DNA of 64,000 bases. Origin: Malus domestica. Lineage: Eukaryota; Streptophyta; Magnoliopsida; Rosales; Rosaceae. Numbering within the stretch: the stretch's first letter is position 1; each line of letters starts with the position of its first letter. The stretch lies in the NCBI RefSeq assembly GCF_042453785.1, contig NC_091677.1, positions 21,701,501 to 21,765,500 of the forward strand. Reading direction: 5' to 3'. The translations under genes and the position numbers were made by a program. This document shows, piece after piece, positions 34,042-47,177 of the stretch. The notes under the pieces were generated by a model. That model saw only the letters and a list, made by a program, of their open reading frames with translations, did no database searches and was not told where the DNA came from.

Positions 34042-37000
34042 TTAATCGGATAAATCATCGTCGCCACCACTATATTCATCCATATCATGGTGTCGTGCAA
34101 TCTTTTGTGGCCTTTCAAGGGTATCTTCAACATCATAGCCTCTTGTTCTCAATTTTGATACAGATCCCCTTAAATAATCCTGAAAACAGCGGCAAGTCAT
34201 GCAATTACAATCATTCGATTATCAAAACCCTATATTACCCCCAAAGAAATTTAAATTTCAACAAATAGGTTCTCATACCCCTGCATCCTTTAGTTCAATT
34301 GATGCAACAGTTGGTCTCCGCCTAACCGTCACTCTTGCAGGTGCAGGAAAATGCTCAACCTCATCACTGGTTTTTCCCTCTTTGGATCTCTTTTTTCTTA
34401 AAACAAGCTTTGTGGGAAGGGGCTGCATTGTAATGGAAAATTTATAACAATGATACCTTTGAAGACTTCTCCAAAAACAAAGATCAAGAAATACGTGCAT
34501 GCATAATTAAAGATTAAATTCTCGATTCGAGGGGATACCGCATAGCGTGCTTCATCATCATCAAAGGAAACAAGGTACGTTGTGGGGTCGTGTACATCAT
34601 CACCTCTTACCTGTTGAGACATGAATAGGCTTGTTATTAAATAAACAGTCAAAAAGTCAAACTTATTAACTTCTTAAACTGTGGGCAAGGTACATACATC
34701 GTAATGATACTCGCGAACCCAAGAATATGAAACATCTTCAGATTCATCGTAGGGATCTTTTGACAGCTGCCACCATTGAAATGGTAAATCATAAATGAGC
34801 CCCGAGAGCAGCTATGAACTGTTAATGCTAATGTTCTCAAAACAAGCATGCCTACCTCATTCGGTGAAGGAACCATGTAAGCCAAAAATTTCTCAGGGTT
34901 AGCTGGATCTACACCTGTTACCTTATAACTTTTCATTATGGCCTGGAATGGATGAGATCATAACAGATTACTAGCCAATTATTGGATGCTGAAGAAACAA
35001 GAAAATATTCGAAGTACAACTTTGGAGAAATATGAAAACATTCAAATTCATCTAAAGCTAGGGACATTATGTTGTGCGATAGCACTTACACGCATTATTA
35101 ATTGTTTCCCAACCAAAACGAATAAGCAACCACCCAAGACACATTAACAGGAAGTGAAGGAATACTGTTTGAAATATGGTTTGGAGCAAACCTGGGTAAT
35201 TTTTTTAGTGGGAGACGAAGTGGATACAGGATATATTAGTTTTTCTTGTTTGCCTGCCAGAGCTATAACCAGACCAATTCGTACAAATATGTTGGTCTTC
35301 AATTCATACAAATATGTTGGTCTTCTATTAGTTTTTTTTAATTCTATTATACTTCACTGATTTTGGGGCTTTCACTTCTAAACAGTGTTATAGACTGCAA
35401 AGCCCAAGACATTGAAAATGGAAGGTTTGAACATCCAAAATTTACGACAAAAAACTGGTTGCATGCATCATAACCCCAACTCACTCTTGATTCGTAGGCA
35501 TCATGAACCGACTGGTCCAACTTGCTGTAGATTTCTGAATCAGCAGTAGGAGCACCATCAAATGATGCAAGGACAAATTGGTCGTCGTACCTGTTACAAA
35601 AGAATCATCAGTAACAGCCCAAAGTAAATATGAACATTCTAGAGGCAATACAATTTCTTCAAGTAAATGCTTTAGGTATTTAATTAATCAGCCGCCAGCC
35701 CAACTGTTCATCCTCAGATTTGTCATCATTGAAATAATATCTAGAATATGCATGTACGTACGCCCATTTATGAACATAGATGCTTCTGATTTCAAAGTGT
35801 CTGGCGCCTAAAATAACAAGCTGTTAATAAACAGCACAGCTTGACTTAACCATAGTCCATTGCCGCCACATATAATAACTTTACTTATATAGATCAGCAT
35901 ATAAAGGATATATCATCATGTTATTTAAATAGAACATTAAATATTACATACCGGTCAAAATCAGGCAACAGAGGTAGAACCTCTTCAGCGTATAAGTTCT
36001 TGTTGGTTGCATGAACAGGTCGTGACTTGCAGGCCTCAAATGATGCCTCAATTTCCTTGATTTGTCTTTCCCTGAAAAATGATTCATTATAATTAGTTAA
36101 TAAATAATAAACATTAGTTTCACAATCACAAGAGTAGGTGGGCGCAGAGCAACCTGTCATTGAGGTTCTCCAAAATGTTGCGACCCTTCATTTCCCGCAG
36201 TTCCTTTGCTTGTTTTTCAGTTAAAGACTGTAGATGGCAATGCACATAATTATAACATAGCTTACCAATAACTTAAAGAGATATTTCTCATCTAAAATAG
36301 AGCATTGTTTGACTACCTGTCTTGCAGACTCCATGCTAAGAGGAGATATATATTGGGTTTTAACTAGCCATGCAACCCCTTTATCAGTAGGCCGCTCTTT
36401 TCTTCTGATGCCATCCTTTTTCACAGGTGTCACTGCTACATCATCCCGCAATAATTCCTCATCTTCCAAAGCAAGGGGTAGTCTAACACTTGGAGGAGGA
36501 GGACTGATTGAACCAGTAAAAACATATGTTCGGAATTGTCTTGCAATACCAAAACTATTGATCTTAAAAAGTTTAGGGTTAAGTATGATACTTGTATACA
36601 CTGAGGTCGAGTAGGTCAAGAGGAATCCCAAGATCTGGCTCAACGAAAAGCTTGGGCTTGTATGTTTTCTCCAACGATGTTATTGTGTATTTTGTATATC
36701 TGGGGGAGGGAGGGAAGATTGTAAAAGTTACCACAAAATAATAATTGAATTTGATCATGAAATTCAATAATTTGATAACAAAGGAATAAGGATAACAATT
36801 AAACAGCCGATCATATGTCATAAAGTCATTAACTGAACCATAAGAATTGGTTCCCATAGTCCAAGCTTCAACAATAACTTAAAAACATGCTGGATCCCAG
36901 AATCCCAATGATACTTAAACCATAGAGTGGGTGTTAAAACATGAAAAAATGAACTCAACCTAGACTATTAGTTTCCCCAAAAGATTTAAAACTAAGCCGA

Positions 37001-38629
37001 GCCATGTAAATTAGTGTCCCCCACCACACCAATCTTTTCTGGATTTTATATTCTAACAGTTAAAATTTCATGAACTGCCAGTTACTCATTCTTGCACACT
37101 CAAAAGTCGTGAACCAGTGAACACGGCTAAATGCATAATTGTCTAGATGGTTGAACAACAGAAGAGATGACTTACTGATCCTTCTCTTTCTTCAATGACA
37201 TAAGCTTTGGCTGTGCACTAGGATCTGGAAGTTCATTCCGGAATCTTCAAAGAAAATACAATTTAATTAGAGTCATCATGGGAGTAAACACAGAGTGGTG
37301 AGCGGGCACCAATTCAAACTAAAATTATTTTGTTCTATTTTTCTTTGGAGTAGACTAAAAGAATGTTGTTCAGACATCTAGGATATATGAGATTGACTGT
37401 CACATACCGTCGGTGGTTTGAGACAAGCTTACATTTTAAAACATGTTATATTGCTTAAAAGATCATTATGTTCCACTAAACATATAGAATCAACTGAGTA
37501 CCAGTTCAACTTAAACTGTCAAGGAATGAATTATCATCGTATTATCAAATCGTTATGGATATATCAAGGTTTGAAGTCGGTTTCCATTAAAACAGAAAAA
37601 GATTGAGTTCAATTAGAAAGGGCAAATTTATGTTCTTCAAACAAAGGTAAGCCATTGTTAGCATACTTACTTCAACTTGCATACGAATGTCGTTGGCTTC
37701 TTTAGCCTATTTTCAGTCCTCTCACCACTCAAAAATGGAGTAGCTCTCCTTTCCCCCATTCGCGACCCAACAATGGAACCATGTCCCTTCCCAGAAGACA
37801 ACATATGCGTCTTCTGCAAAACTGAGTTTTGGGAATCCTTCAGCTGCTGCCTATGCTTCTCTTCTTGCCTTTGTTTCTCAAACTCTCTCTTCTTCCTTAA
37901 TCTCCTCTCTTCCTCCGTTTCCACTCTCCCTGGGGGCCCATTTGCTTTTTTTGCTGGCACTGAAGGAACAGGGGGCTTCTGCTGTTTTTCAGGAACCCCA
38001 TGATTCAAATGCCCACGTTCACGCCTCCCGGACAGTGATGCCTCTCTGGAAGCCCCTTTGTCATGGGATCCCCTATCTACCCCACTATCCTTACTTTGAG
38101 GAGGGGGTGGTGGAGGTGAACCAGGGGGAGGTGGTGGCGGTGGTACAGAAGAATTAGGGGACAAAGGTGGTGGGGGCGGAGGTAGTGGCTGCTGCGAAGG
38201 CTGGATTGGCTGGTGACTATACTGTGAATACTGAGAATTCTGGTAGTACATGGGGGCTTGTGGAGGCTGTAATGGCATATTACTTTGCCCCGCTGGAGGA
38301 GCTTGAGGGGGCGGTGGTGGTGGGTATGAAGACTCGGGTGGTGGTGGAGGCGGTGTTTGATAGTTGTATTGTGGTGGTGGACGAGGGTGTTGAGTTCTTG
38401 GAGGGGCATAACTACTATGCTGGTAATTGTAATTTGGTGGATACGAAGAAGGAGCCGCCGGAACAGCCCCATCGCTGCCACCAGAACCACCACTACTAGC
38501 ATTATATCCCCAATTCTGGTTATACTGACTGCCTCGCTGTTGCGGAAGCGGCGGTGCTGGCGGTAGAGGGTTTTGATTTGGTGGTGGCGCGAACGATGAT
38601 TGGGGTGGGAATGGCCGGTATGAAGCCAT
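34042..38629 (-). CDS. ELF7: RNA polymerase II-associated factor 1 homologue (ELF7/VIP2)
   Basis: Twelve exons from high to low: 37671-38629, 37176-37244, 36592-36699, 36317-36503, 36154-36227, 35952-36071, 35485-35590, 34856-34942, 34698-34766, 34539-34610, 34279-34422, 34042-34179. They sum to 2133 nt, giving 710 aa. Residues 1 to about 200 are rich in Pro, Tyr and Gln with PPPPPP runs; a charged RRLRKKREFEKQRQEEK helix follows. The Paf1 domain starts about residue 310 with TTFVCKLKFRNELPDPSAQPK and includes ELLRDDVAVTPVKKDGIRRKER, WLVKTQYISPLS and TTYLVSFDDDEARY. The C-terminus is acidic (GGDDDLSD). PAF1C travels with RNA polymerase II in the nucleus and promotes H2B ubiquitination and H3K4/H3K36 methylation; Arabidopsis elf7 mutants lose FLC expression and flower early. 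I chose ATG 38629 (MASYRPF) over the in-frame ATG at 38683, to match the family start. Confidence 0.95.
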
Positions 38630-39231
38630 ATAGCTGAGCAAATTCTCGAGCACCAAACAATCTACTTTACCACAAAAAGCCAAATTCTACTACGTCCCTT
38701 CCAAATTCGCTCTGGTCAAAACCCTAACGCAACAAATTTATCATCAAAATCCAAAACAAAATTCCCAATTGTAAGCTATATATGCGCACTTACATATCGA
38801 ATAGCTGAGATATCTAAACAAAATCGAATACCAGAACCCTAGAAAATTGAAAATTTGAATTGAATGAGGGAGATTATATGCGAACGAGAGGAAGCTAAGA
38901 TTTCGCTCCAAACCCTAAATTACAGTTGCAGAGAGGATCAGAAAACCCTAAATTGAGTGACCAGAGAGAGATCGGAGATCGGAGGGAAGGAGACGCTGTT
39001 CCTCTGGGTATTTATATATGATACGACGAGGCGCACAGAGTGTTTGGTGAGCTCTCGGATTCTTTCACCACGTCACTCTGTTATTCTGTTTTTGGCTACA
39101 AGAAAGCTTTTATCTTGGATTTCATGATTTGGCTGCATGTTGGTTTTAAACATTTTTTTTTCAAATTTTATTGAAATTTTACAAAATTACAAATATGTGG
39201 AACATTTAATTGTTTTTTATTTTTTTTATTT
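38630..39231 (-). promoter_or_regulatory. Leader and promoter region of ELF7
   Basis: Upstream of the ELF7 start. On the minus strand it contains AAACCCTA-type telo-box phrases (for example near 38718, 38836, 38910 and 38946), common in promoters of plant genes for basic nuclear functions. A TATATAAATA-like box lies near 39010. An intron in the 5' UTR is possible but not proven. Confidence 0.5.
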
Positions 39232-41100
39232 TGTAAACGCTCCCAATGATTTGTATAATTTTGGTGTGCGCCAACATGGGTTTATATTTTTATTGAGTAA
39301 TTTAGTTATGTGGACGTATCCGTCAAATTTTAACAAAATTAACGGACTAATCGCAACGAATTTTCAAATTATGATTTTTTGAAGATGATATTTTTTCCAT
39401 AATAAGAGGGTATTTATTACCCCAAATTTGGAATCCCATATTCGGTGAGACCAGAGTATCATGTTTATTATAGTGTTTCATAAATTAACGCATAGTGTCT
39501 CACGTTTATTGTGTGTTTGTGTCTCGTATGTTACCAAGTTTGAATATGAGACACGCGACATCTCATCAAGGCTATTCACAGTGCATTAATTAAAAATATA
39601 TATATGTGTTAGGAGGGATGTATGATAGCATGTTAACTAGTATATTTAGAAAACTAATGAAAATAGCCTAACAAAACTAATTTTACTTTTAAATAATTGA
39701 AAATGTTCTAGGGCTTTGAACTCGAGTGTATCGGGTGCATCCGCTATAGTAAATATAAAGTTAAATTACATGTAAACGCTCCCAATGATTTGTATAATTT
39801 TGGTGTGCGCCAACATGGGTTTATATTTTTATTGAGTAATTTAGTTATGTGGACGTATCCGTCAAATTTTAACAAAATTAACGGGCTAATCGCAACGAAT
39901 TTTCAAATTATGATTTTTGAAGATGATATTTTTTCCATAATAAGAGGGTATTTATTACCCCAAATTTGGAATCCCATATTCGGTGAGACCAGAGTATCAT
40001 GTTTATTATAGTGTTTCGTAAATTAACGCATAGTGTCTCACGTTTATTGTGTGTTTGTGTCTCGTATGTTACCAAGTTTGAATATGAGACACGCGACATC
40101 TCATCAAGGCTATTCACAGTGCATTAATTAAAAAAATATATATGTGTTAGGAGGGATGTATGATAGCATGTTAACTAGTATATTTAGAAAACGGAAAAAT
40201 TAGTATCCGGTCCCTAGTTTTTACTGTTCATTGACTAAGACCTTATTAGTTCTCAAATTTTGATTCAAGTCCCTAGCATTAATGTGATAATGAATTTACT
40301 TGTTTATTATATAATTTTTTAATATAAAAATTAGTAATTAATTTAGGGTTTAATACTCACACCTCTATTAAACTTCTAATTAATTTTCAATTCAAACATT
40401 TCCAAAATAATAAAAAATTAAATTAAATTAAGTTTGTACCTATTAGTTTTTTTTTTATATATAAAAAGATTCTCAATTTTTTAATCTTAAATGTACCCAT
40501 TCATATAATTTTTCAATTTTTTTAATCTTAAATGTACCCATTCTCAAATATATCAATTTGTTATATGTAAAATGTACCCTTTTTTTAATATAAAATCCAT
40601 TCAAATTTTTTAATCCATGTTTAAACTTATATGGGTACATTCTTTTTCGTTGATTTGAGAATGTATCCATGTTTTGGTACAATAATTTTTTTTGTTAATT
40701 TTGGTTAATGTACCCATACATATATGTATATACACACACAATATAATAGAGAGTATAATTTATATTTTATTATTTTTAATCCCATAAATTATGGGTTTTA
40801 TTTAAAATCTCATTAATATAAATAATTACAAATTTCAATTTTTAATTTTTAATTAAAAAAATATAGTAACTTACATTATTACATTAATGTCAGGGACTTC
40901 AATCAAAAACTAAAAACTAACAAGGTTTCAATCAAAGAATATTGATAGCTAGGGACCACATCCAAAGTGTCCCTTTAGAAAACTAATGAAAATAGCCTAA
41001 CAAAACTAATTTTACTTTTAAATAATTGAAAATGTTCTAGGGCTTTGAACTCGAGTGTATCGGGTGCATCCGCTATAGTAAATATAAAGTTAAATTACAT
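39232..41100. repeat. 539-bp tandem duplication, second copy interrupted
   Basis: Copy 1 is 39232-39770. Copy 2 is 39771-40192 plus 40984-41100, which is 539 bp once the inserted MITE and its extra target copy are removed. Both start TGTAAACGCTCCCAATG and end AAGTTAAATTACA. I see only a handful of differences, such as AACGGACTAA against AACGGGCTAA, one-base A-run changes and CATAAATT against CGTAAATT. Confidence 0.92.
40193..40973. mobile_element. Mutator-like MITE, 781 bp, 10-bp TSD
   Basis: Flanked by TTTAGAAAAC at 40183-40192 and 40974-40983; copy 1 of the duplication shows the empty site. The left end reads GGAAAAATTAGTATCCGG, then TCCCTAG. The reversed right end reads GGGACACTTTGGATGTGG, then TCCCTAG. 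The imperfect inverted similarity extends about 50 bp (to CATTGACTAAGACC and CTTTGATTGAAACC). The 9-11-bp duplication and long inverted ends fit the Mutator superfamily. No transposase is present. Confidence 0.85.
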
Positions 41101-42252
41101 TTTCGTTCCTCAAAATTAATTGTAACCTCATAAAAAAATTTTAAAACATTTCAATTTCATACATTTACTTACTATTTCATTTTAATCTCATACATGACGT
41201 GGCTGCCAACTTGTGTCCCATGACTAAACAATTAATAAAATATTTCATTATTTTTAACATATGTGGGGGCATTTGTGGAACAAAAAATAATCTCAAAAAT
41301 CCTAGAGGCGATATGTGAACTTTTACTCAAGTAAGACAAAATTGCTCTCATTAAATGGGCAGGGCTCTCAATCAATTAGGGATATTCCCATTAAGGTATT
41401 ATCTCCTTATTAATATATTGGAAATATCATTTCCTTTGCGCATCACATAACTTAGCCAATAGGAAGCTGCCATGTATAGGACAAAACCTTTAGCATGGCA
41501 TGCCACTACCTCTTATAAATACCCTCATCACCTCCAAATTTCGGTAAGTTTTTTGCTAAGCATATAAGCCTTAAACACTTACTCTTTCTAGAAAAAAAAA
41601 ACTAACTTAGGCATCAATGATTTATTGGCCAACTCCCTCTCGTGGGCATGTGAGGCTTTGGTATTTGATTAAAAGTATTGATTGCTTTGTAGGTACGAAT
41701 TTATCAAGATTGAAAACGGTGGATTGTTGCTACCATAATATATTGAAAAAGTACCAAGACGATTGTATATTAGCGGGTGTAGTCAATCTCGGATTTGAGA
41801 GGATTTTAAAAGACTTTAAAATCCTAGTATAGTCAATTAAAAGATTTTAAAGGATTTTAGAATCCATGCAAATCTAGGTGTAGTCCATTGAGATTTTATT
41901 AGAGATTTTAAATTCCATCCAAATCTAAGTGTATTAAAAAAAATTAATATTTTAGAGGATTTCCATAAGTTGTGGATTTTGTGAAATTTGAGAGCAGGAA
42001 GTATATATAACCAAGAACTCAAATCTTTTTCCATCTAGGCAGCCCTCAAATCTTTTTCCATCTGGGCAGTCCTTAAATCTCTACCAAACCCAACCACAAA
42101 CAGGTACCACCATATACTTTGGTAGAATCTCTTTTTGTAAGCATTCCACAATATTGTATTTTCACAGTCTGAGCTGGGTTTTTTTTATGAGTTCTCGAGT
42201 CAAAGGGGAATCACGTTGATGCTTGTAATCCCCATATTTAAAAAAAAATGGT

Positions 42253-42295
<43 letters not shown>

Positions 42296-45001
42296 TTATT
42301 TTTATGTAATGATTTTATTAGATTTCTTTTATGCAAGAACCTACTTTCAATATGTAAAATAGTTTCGATGTAAAATCCCTTTTGCTACGAATTATTTCAA
42401 AAACTAGCTAGTAGTATTTCAAATTCATATGTAATTAGAGATATTTTTAGTTTGAATTGGAGAAGGAGATTATGATGAGTTAGGCTTTACTTTTCTCACA
42501 AAGGCTAAGTGGTGTTTTGGCAACCATTAGAGAATAAAGAGGAGGGGTTAGTCACTACTCTAGATAGGTTGAGGTGGAAAGTTTGTAATCATTAGGAGTT
42601 AATGATTGGTGATTATTCATCACTCCAAAATGTGGAGGTGGGAAGCCTTTGGCTTATACGTATGTCTAAGTGCATGAGTTGGCAATATTTTGTGGTTTTA
42701 GAGTGATGATTCACAAGGCTAAGAGGAATCTTAATCATTTGGCTACAATATTCTCTATTCAATTTTGTTCCAAATCTTCCAATGAGGTGAGAATGGGTGG
42801 GATTCATATTCCTTAGAGTTTGGACGTGGCCTTTGATACAAGGAACATCTTGCATGATATTCATTTGTTAATAATTAACTAGACACTTATTGCTTTGCCA
42901 CTTGAACACTTATCATTCTTAATCATTAGGACAACACTTGTTGCCTTGGTATTGGAACACATTTTATGTCTAATGATTGGCACCACACTTGGTTTCTTTC
43001 TATTGGCACACTTGGGAGATATTTTGGAGATGAAGATGTCATGCAATCTTTATAAAGGAAGGAGCAAGAACCAACGGAAGACATGGAGAAAAAGAGAGAG
43101 GAAAAAGAAGAAAAAAGAAGAAGAAGGAACCACTCCAACAAGAAAGCAATTCTCCCTTTCATATTACCTTCTTATATTTCTTTAAAATGTTCTTAGGGCT
43201 TTAAGTCATCTGTCATTGTATTTGTAAGTCCCTCGTATATATAGTGAAATAATGAAAGCAAACCCGAGTGGATGTAGTCGATTTGGCGAACCACTTAAAT
43301 CTTGTGTTGTTTATGCATTTACATTGGGAGATCATTGTCATGAGAAGCACTTCCACCAAACTATTGAAAATCTCTATTTATTTCCCTTGAGAATGATGTA
43401 CAAAAAGTGTGAGACAAATCCCATAAAAAATACATGAGACCTTACCCAACAAATCTCCACCAAACTCACCATCATTTTCATCTATCAAAAGAAAGATATC
43501 CAAAAAAACTAAAAATTCGTCCAGCCTATTTAACAGCCCAAAATACCATCATCCATAGATTATATCATAGTACTTTCTTCATGAGAGTTGTTTGTCTGTC
43601 TCTCTACCATGATATATCCAAATTTTAGGAAAATCCAACAGTGTGATCGTCCAATATGTTTAAAATACCAACTCAGTCTCTAATCCCACAGAAAATTGGA
43701 CAGCCATGTTATAGCACCAAAACCCCAATTTTTAGAGCTCCGATCAAAACACTTCCTTCACAAAAGTTGTTCCTTATCGTCTCATCTATAACATATCCAA
43801 AAACCACGACAATCCAATCTATGTTATGACTTGTACCCCAGTTCGAACAGCTGATGTTCGGTTGAGCTAGCCTTTTATGCCAACCTCTTTGCATGGCCAA
43901 CATCTCCAGTTTCTTTCTCTCCCTTTCATGGAAGTTTTTTTAGCAATCTGACTCCTATTACATATGTAGAATATCAGCTATATTAAAGAAGAGGAAGCGG
44001 AAATGGTGAAGGAAGAAAGAGAACAAGAGGGAGGAAATGAAATTTAAACAATAAAAAAAAAGAGGAAATGGTAACATATTGCTCATCATTTACATTAAAG
44101 ATTATTATTTTATTAATAAAATGATTATATTACTCTTGTTACTAATCAAATTAATTTATGTTGAAACTTGCAGGCTTGTTAGATAAAATGTGAGTATTGG
44201 TATCTATATGAACATGACATATACATAAACATTCATGCAAAGCAAGAAAAAAAGTTGTGTTGAGTTGTGTAAAGTGTTTGCGTTGTGAGGATATTCAAGG
44301 GCTTGAATATAAAATAATGAACCTTGTATATGTCAGACGTAGGGTGCGGGGCTTAAGTATACAAATTGGTTGATTATAAAATAATGAAATCTTGTATATG
44401 TCAAGTGTCAGGGGAAGGCCTTGAATATACAATTGGGCGTCGGAGGAAGTATCTGTTTAATAAAGTGAAAACTGAGAGTTTAATTACAAAAATTAGGTTA
44501 AGGGATGAACGGGAGTTAATTCATATTCTAAGGTATTCGGAGCCAAGTGGTATAAGCATGGTATGGGACGTGCAGGCTTGGGTGCCTTAGGTATGTGTTG
44601 ACGAAATTAGAAGGGAGTGAGTACATTCATGCATCTCGTTGCATACATTTTATGTATTTGTATTTGCAAGAGCTACTCATTTCAATTATTATTTTGTTGG
44701 TACTTTTTGTTGTGAATTAATTTATGTACTATTTTATTTCTGCTGCGTATTCAATAAATTATATGTGGTAAACTCAAGTTTTATCATGTAAAATTTTGTG
44801 TTGTGATGTATTGTGTTTTAGTTATTAATCAATTTTATTTTAAATTTTTTCACCATATCTTGGTTGTAGAATTTATTTCTATAGCTAAGATATGGTTCAC
44901 GGCCTAACTCATGAATAGTTTTTATTCGCGGGTCGGGGTGTGACAATGCTCAACAATTAGAACCCAATGTAGTGTTCAACATCTTTGATCCCTACTCTAC
45001 A
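41101..45001. other. Intergenic repeat remnants, no gene
   Basis: Includes the left end of the candidate PIF-like element (41773) and a (TG)n run at 42263-42290. LTR-type fragments occur near 41510-41740 and at about 43220-43330, where GTGGATGTAGTCGATTTGG and GAACCACTTAAATCTTGTG resemble plant R-U5 sequence. A GTCGGGGTGTGACA phrase ending near 44945 looks like another old LTR end. No exon chain was found. Confidence 0.5.
42263..42290. repeat. (TG)n microsatellite
   Basis: Fourteen TG units following an (AT)n stretch. Confidence 0.9.
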
Positions 45002-47177
45002 TGTTACAGCCCATCCCGGGATTTTATTTATCGAGGATGTGAAATGACGGGATTACCCTTAGCGGTTACTAAGGTATGTGTGTGTGACACATTATTGGTC
45101 TAAATACATACTTCATAAGCTTTTGGAAAATTATTTAAATTGGTAAAGGTTGTATTTTTGTGGTTAGGGAGTTAAGAAAAATGGATGGTGATTATTTTGG
45201 GATGGACCACACACATACACACGGGTCAACCCTTCCTCTCTCTCCCCCGTGCTCTCTCTCTCTCCTCTCCGTTTCAGTCTCACTCTCTCCCTCTCGAAAA
45301 CGTACGGACGAGGCCAAATTCCCTCTAAACATCGCGAATCGACGCCAAAAAGGTAAAGTTCTTCATCCTTTCAACCTCCTGAGTCGTTTGGTACTAGTTT
45401 TAGAACGGGAAACCTTAGAAATCACGTTGAAAACCCGAGGTCCGATTTGAGTACTGTTCATGCATTCGTGATGTGTTGATTTTCAGGGAATTCTAAGCTT
45501 ATAGTGAGCTTAGTGAGATCCTAAGGAAGCTCGGAGTACTTAGTTTGAAGGTTTTGGACGTCGGGATAGTTGAGTTCGAAGTTGGCCAGTTTTCTTGGAA
45601 TTTCTCCGGTGAGATTTCGTAGTTTTTAGAGCCTTAAAGTAGTGTAACATGAATCTACATGCTTAGGGCTTCATTTTGATATAAAATGCATGAAAAATGG
45701 TTGAGAAATGACGGAGAACAAGGAGATTGAAAAATCTCCAGTTTTCCGGCGACTAGAGGTTAGGGGTGATGCGCGTGGGGGCGCGTGGACCCATGCCCAT
45801 CCCGGCGCGTGGGGGCTCGTGCGGCCTCAGAAAATTTTTCTGAAAATATGTCGATGTCCGTGACGTCGAGTAGGTCACTATGGTATATTCATATACCCAA
45901 ATTGAGCATCGTATGAGAAGTTATTTCGAATTGTCGGTTATGTGATTTAAATAACGTTGTTTTAGTTATTTCGCATATAGGTGATACCTATCCCGAGGAC
46001 GAACGCATCCAGGGACGTCACAGGGGTTACGACCTTTCGACTTATCAGTGAGTGGGCAGTTGTTTTCTATTTATACCTATATGCTATTGATTTTCCCATA
46101 AATTGAATTTATATGAAAGTATGTTTTAAAATGCCATGCATGCATATTATGAGATATATGAATTGATAATTGATGCATATATATATGTGAATTGGTGCTG
46201 TGGACGCACAGGCGAGTATCAGGTGAGTTTATATGGTTTATATGAATTAATGATGATGTGAATTGTGTTGAGAGCTCATAACCTGCACCCCTGGTGTTAG
46301 TGCTTATATTATTCACCGCACCGCACGCTCACCTTAGATCCAAGTAGGTGCATGTCGTACAAACCATGAGAGGGTTCCGACATGCTAGTCGTACAGATCA
46401 CTAGAGGTGGTTCCGACTGGTAGGTGACCTTAGATTATGCGCGCAGATGATTGATGAGAGAAGCACTAGAGCGTATTATTACACCATTCTCGTCATACAG
46501 ACTACTTCAGGTAGTTCCGACTTATGTGCAGAGTAACGCCGTACAGGTCATTGTGGTGACTCCGGCTGAGTTGGATATTGATCTATAGAATTAACCGTAC
46601 AGGACCAACTGCAGGGTCTCCGGTTGATTCATTATGTCACCTGTTATATTGATGCATCCATATTCTGTTATTGAGATTTATAGCATGGCATATTTTCTGG
46701 ATTTGATAAAGATTGATGATTTGAGATATATGAGGATTTATATACTATTATGTTATTTTCTGGGAAAGTATACAGGTTTTACAGTGAGGGGTTAGAATTG
46801 TTTTGATGAAATGTTTTCGAAAAGCTTTGGTTTTACTGACCCACTCAATTTTGTTTTGCGCCCCTCCAGGTTCTAGTTAGCAGCATTGGTGGCCCATGAG
46901 GATTCCCACGGCGTATTGACAGACTATATAAATGTAGGACTCACCTGCGGGTGTTGTAACGTAGTTATAGTCTTACTTGACTGCACCTAGTAATTATGCT
47001 CTAAATTTATGTGTTTTACACTTAAACTTACTTTAGCATGCTAGTTGGATATTATTGCTAGTAGTTGATTTTTATTCCTTTGTATTTCTCATATCTTTTG
47101 CTTCCGCATCGCACTTTTGGTTACGTCACGCTCACGTGACGGCCAGCACGCCTTGATTCTAGGATCGGGGTGTGTCA
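45002..47177 (+). mobile_element. Solo LTR of a Tekay/Del-type gypsy element, TSD CTACA
   Basis: Starts TGTTACAGCCCATCCCGGG and ends ATCGGGGTGTGTCA, flanked by CTACA at 44997-45001 and 47178-47182. It shares with the LTRs at 15867-26260 the CACACACACA leader, CATATAGG..ATACC, GAGTGGGC, the repeated CGTACAGACC...TTCCGACT units and the CAGGTTCTAG/CTCCAGG end region. It is clearly diverged from them. With no internal region, it most likely arose by LTR-LTR recombination. Confidence 0.9.
46355..46625 (+). repeat. Array of about 30-bp TCGTACAGACC...GGTTCCGACT motifs in the solo LTR
   Basis: Five units starting near 46355, 46389, 46491, 46538 and 46594, for example TCGTACAGATCACTAGAGG then TGGTTCCGACT. 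The order and spacing parallel the array in the intact element's LTRs. Confidence 0.75.

Noticed and set aside
36309..36614. Plus-strand frames inside the ELF7 exons (also 37677-38003, 37942-38157 and 38167-38499)
   Set aside because: Antisense shadows of ELF7 exons; the Gly/Val-rich ones mirror the polyproline tract.
39137..40011. Similar frames of 73-81 codons (39137-39382 and 39790-40011)
   Set aside because: They are the two copies of the 539-bp duplication; the shared peptide looks like AT-rich non-coding translation.
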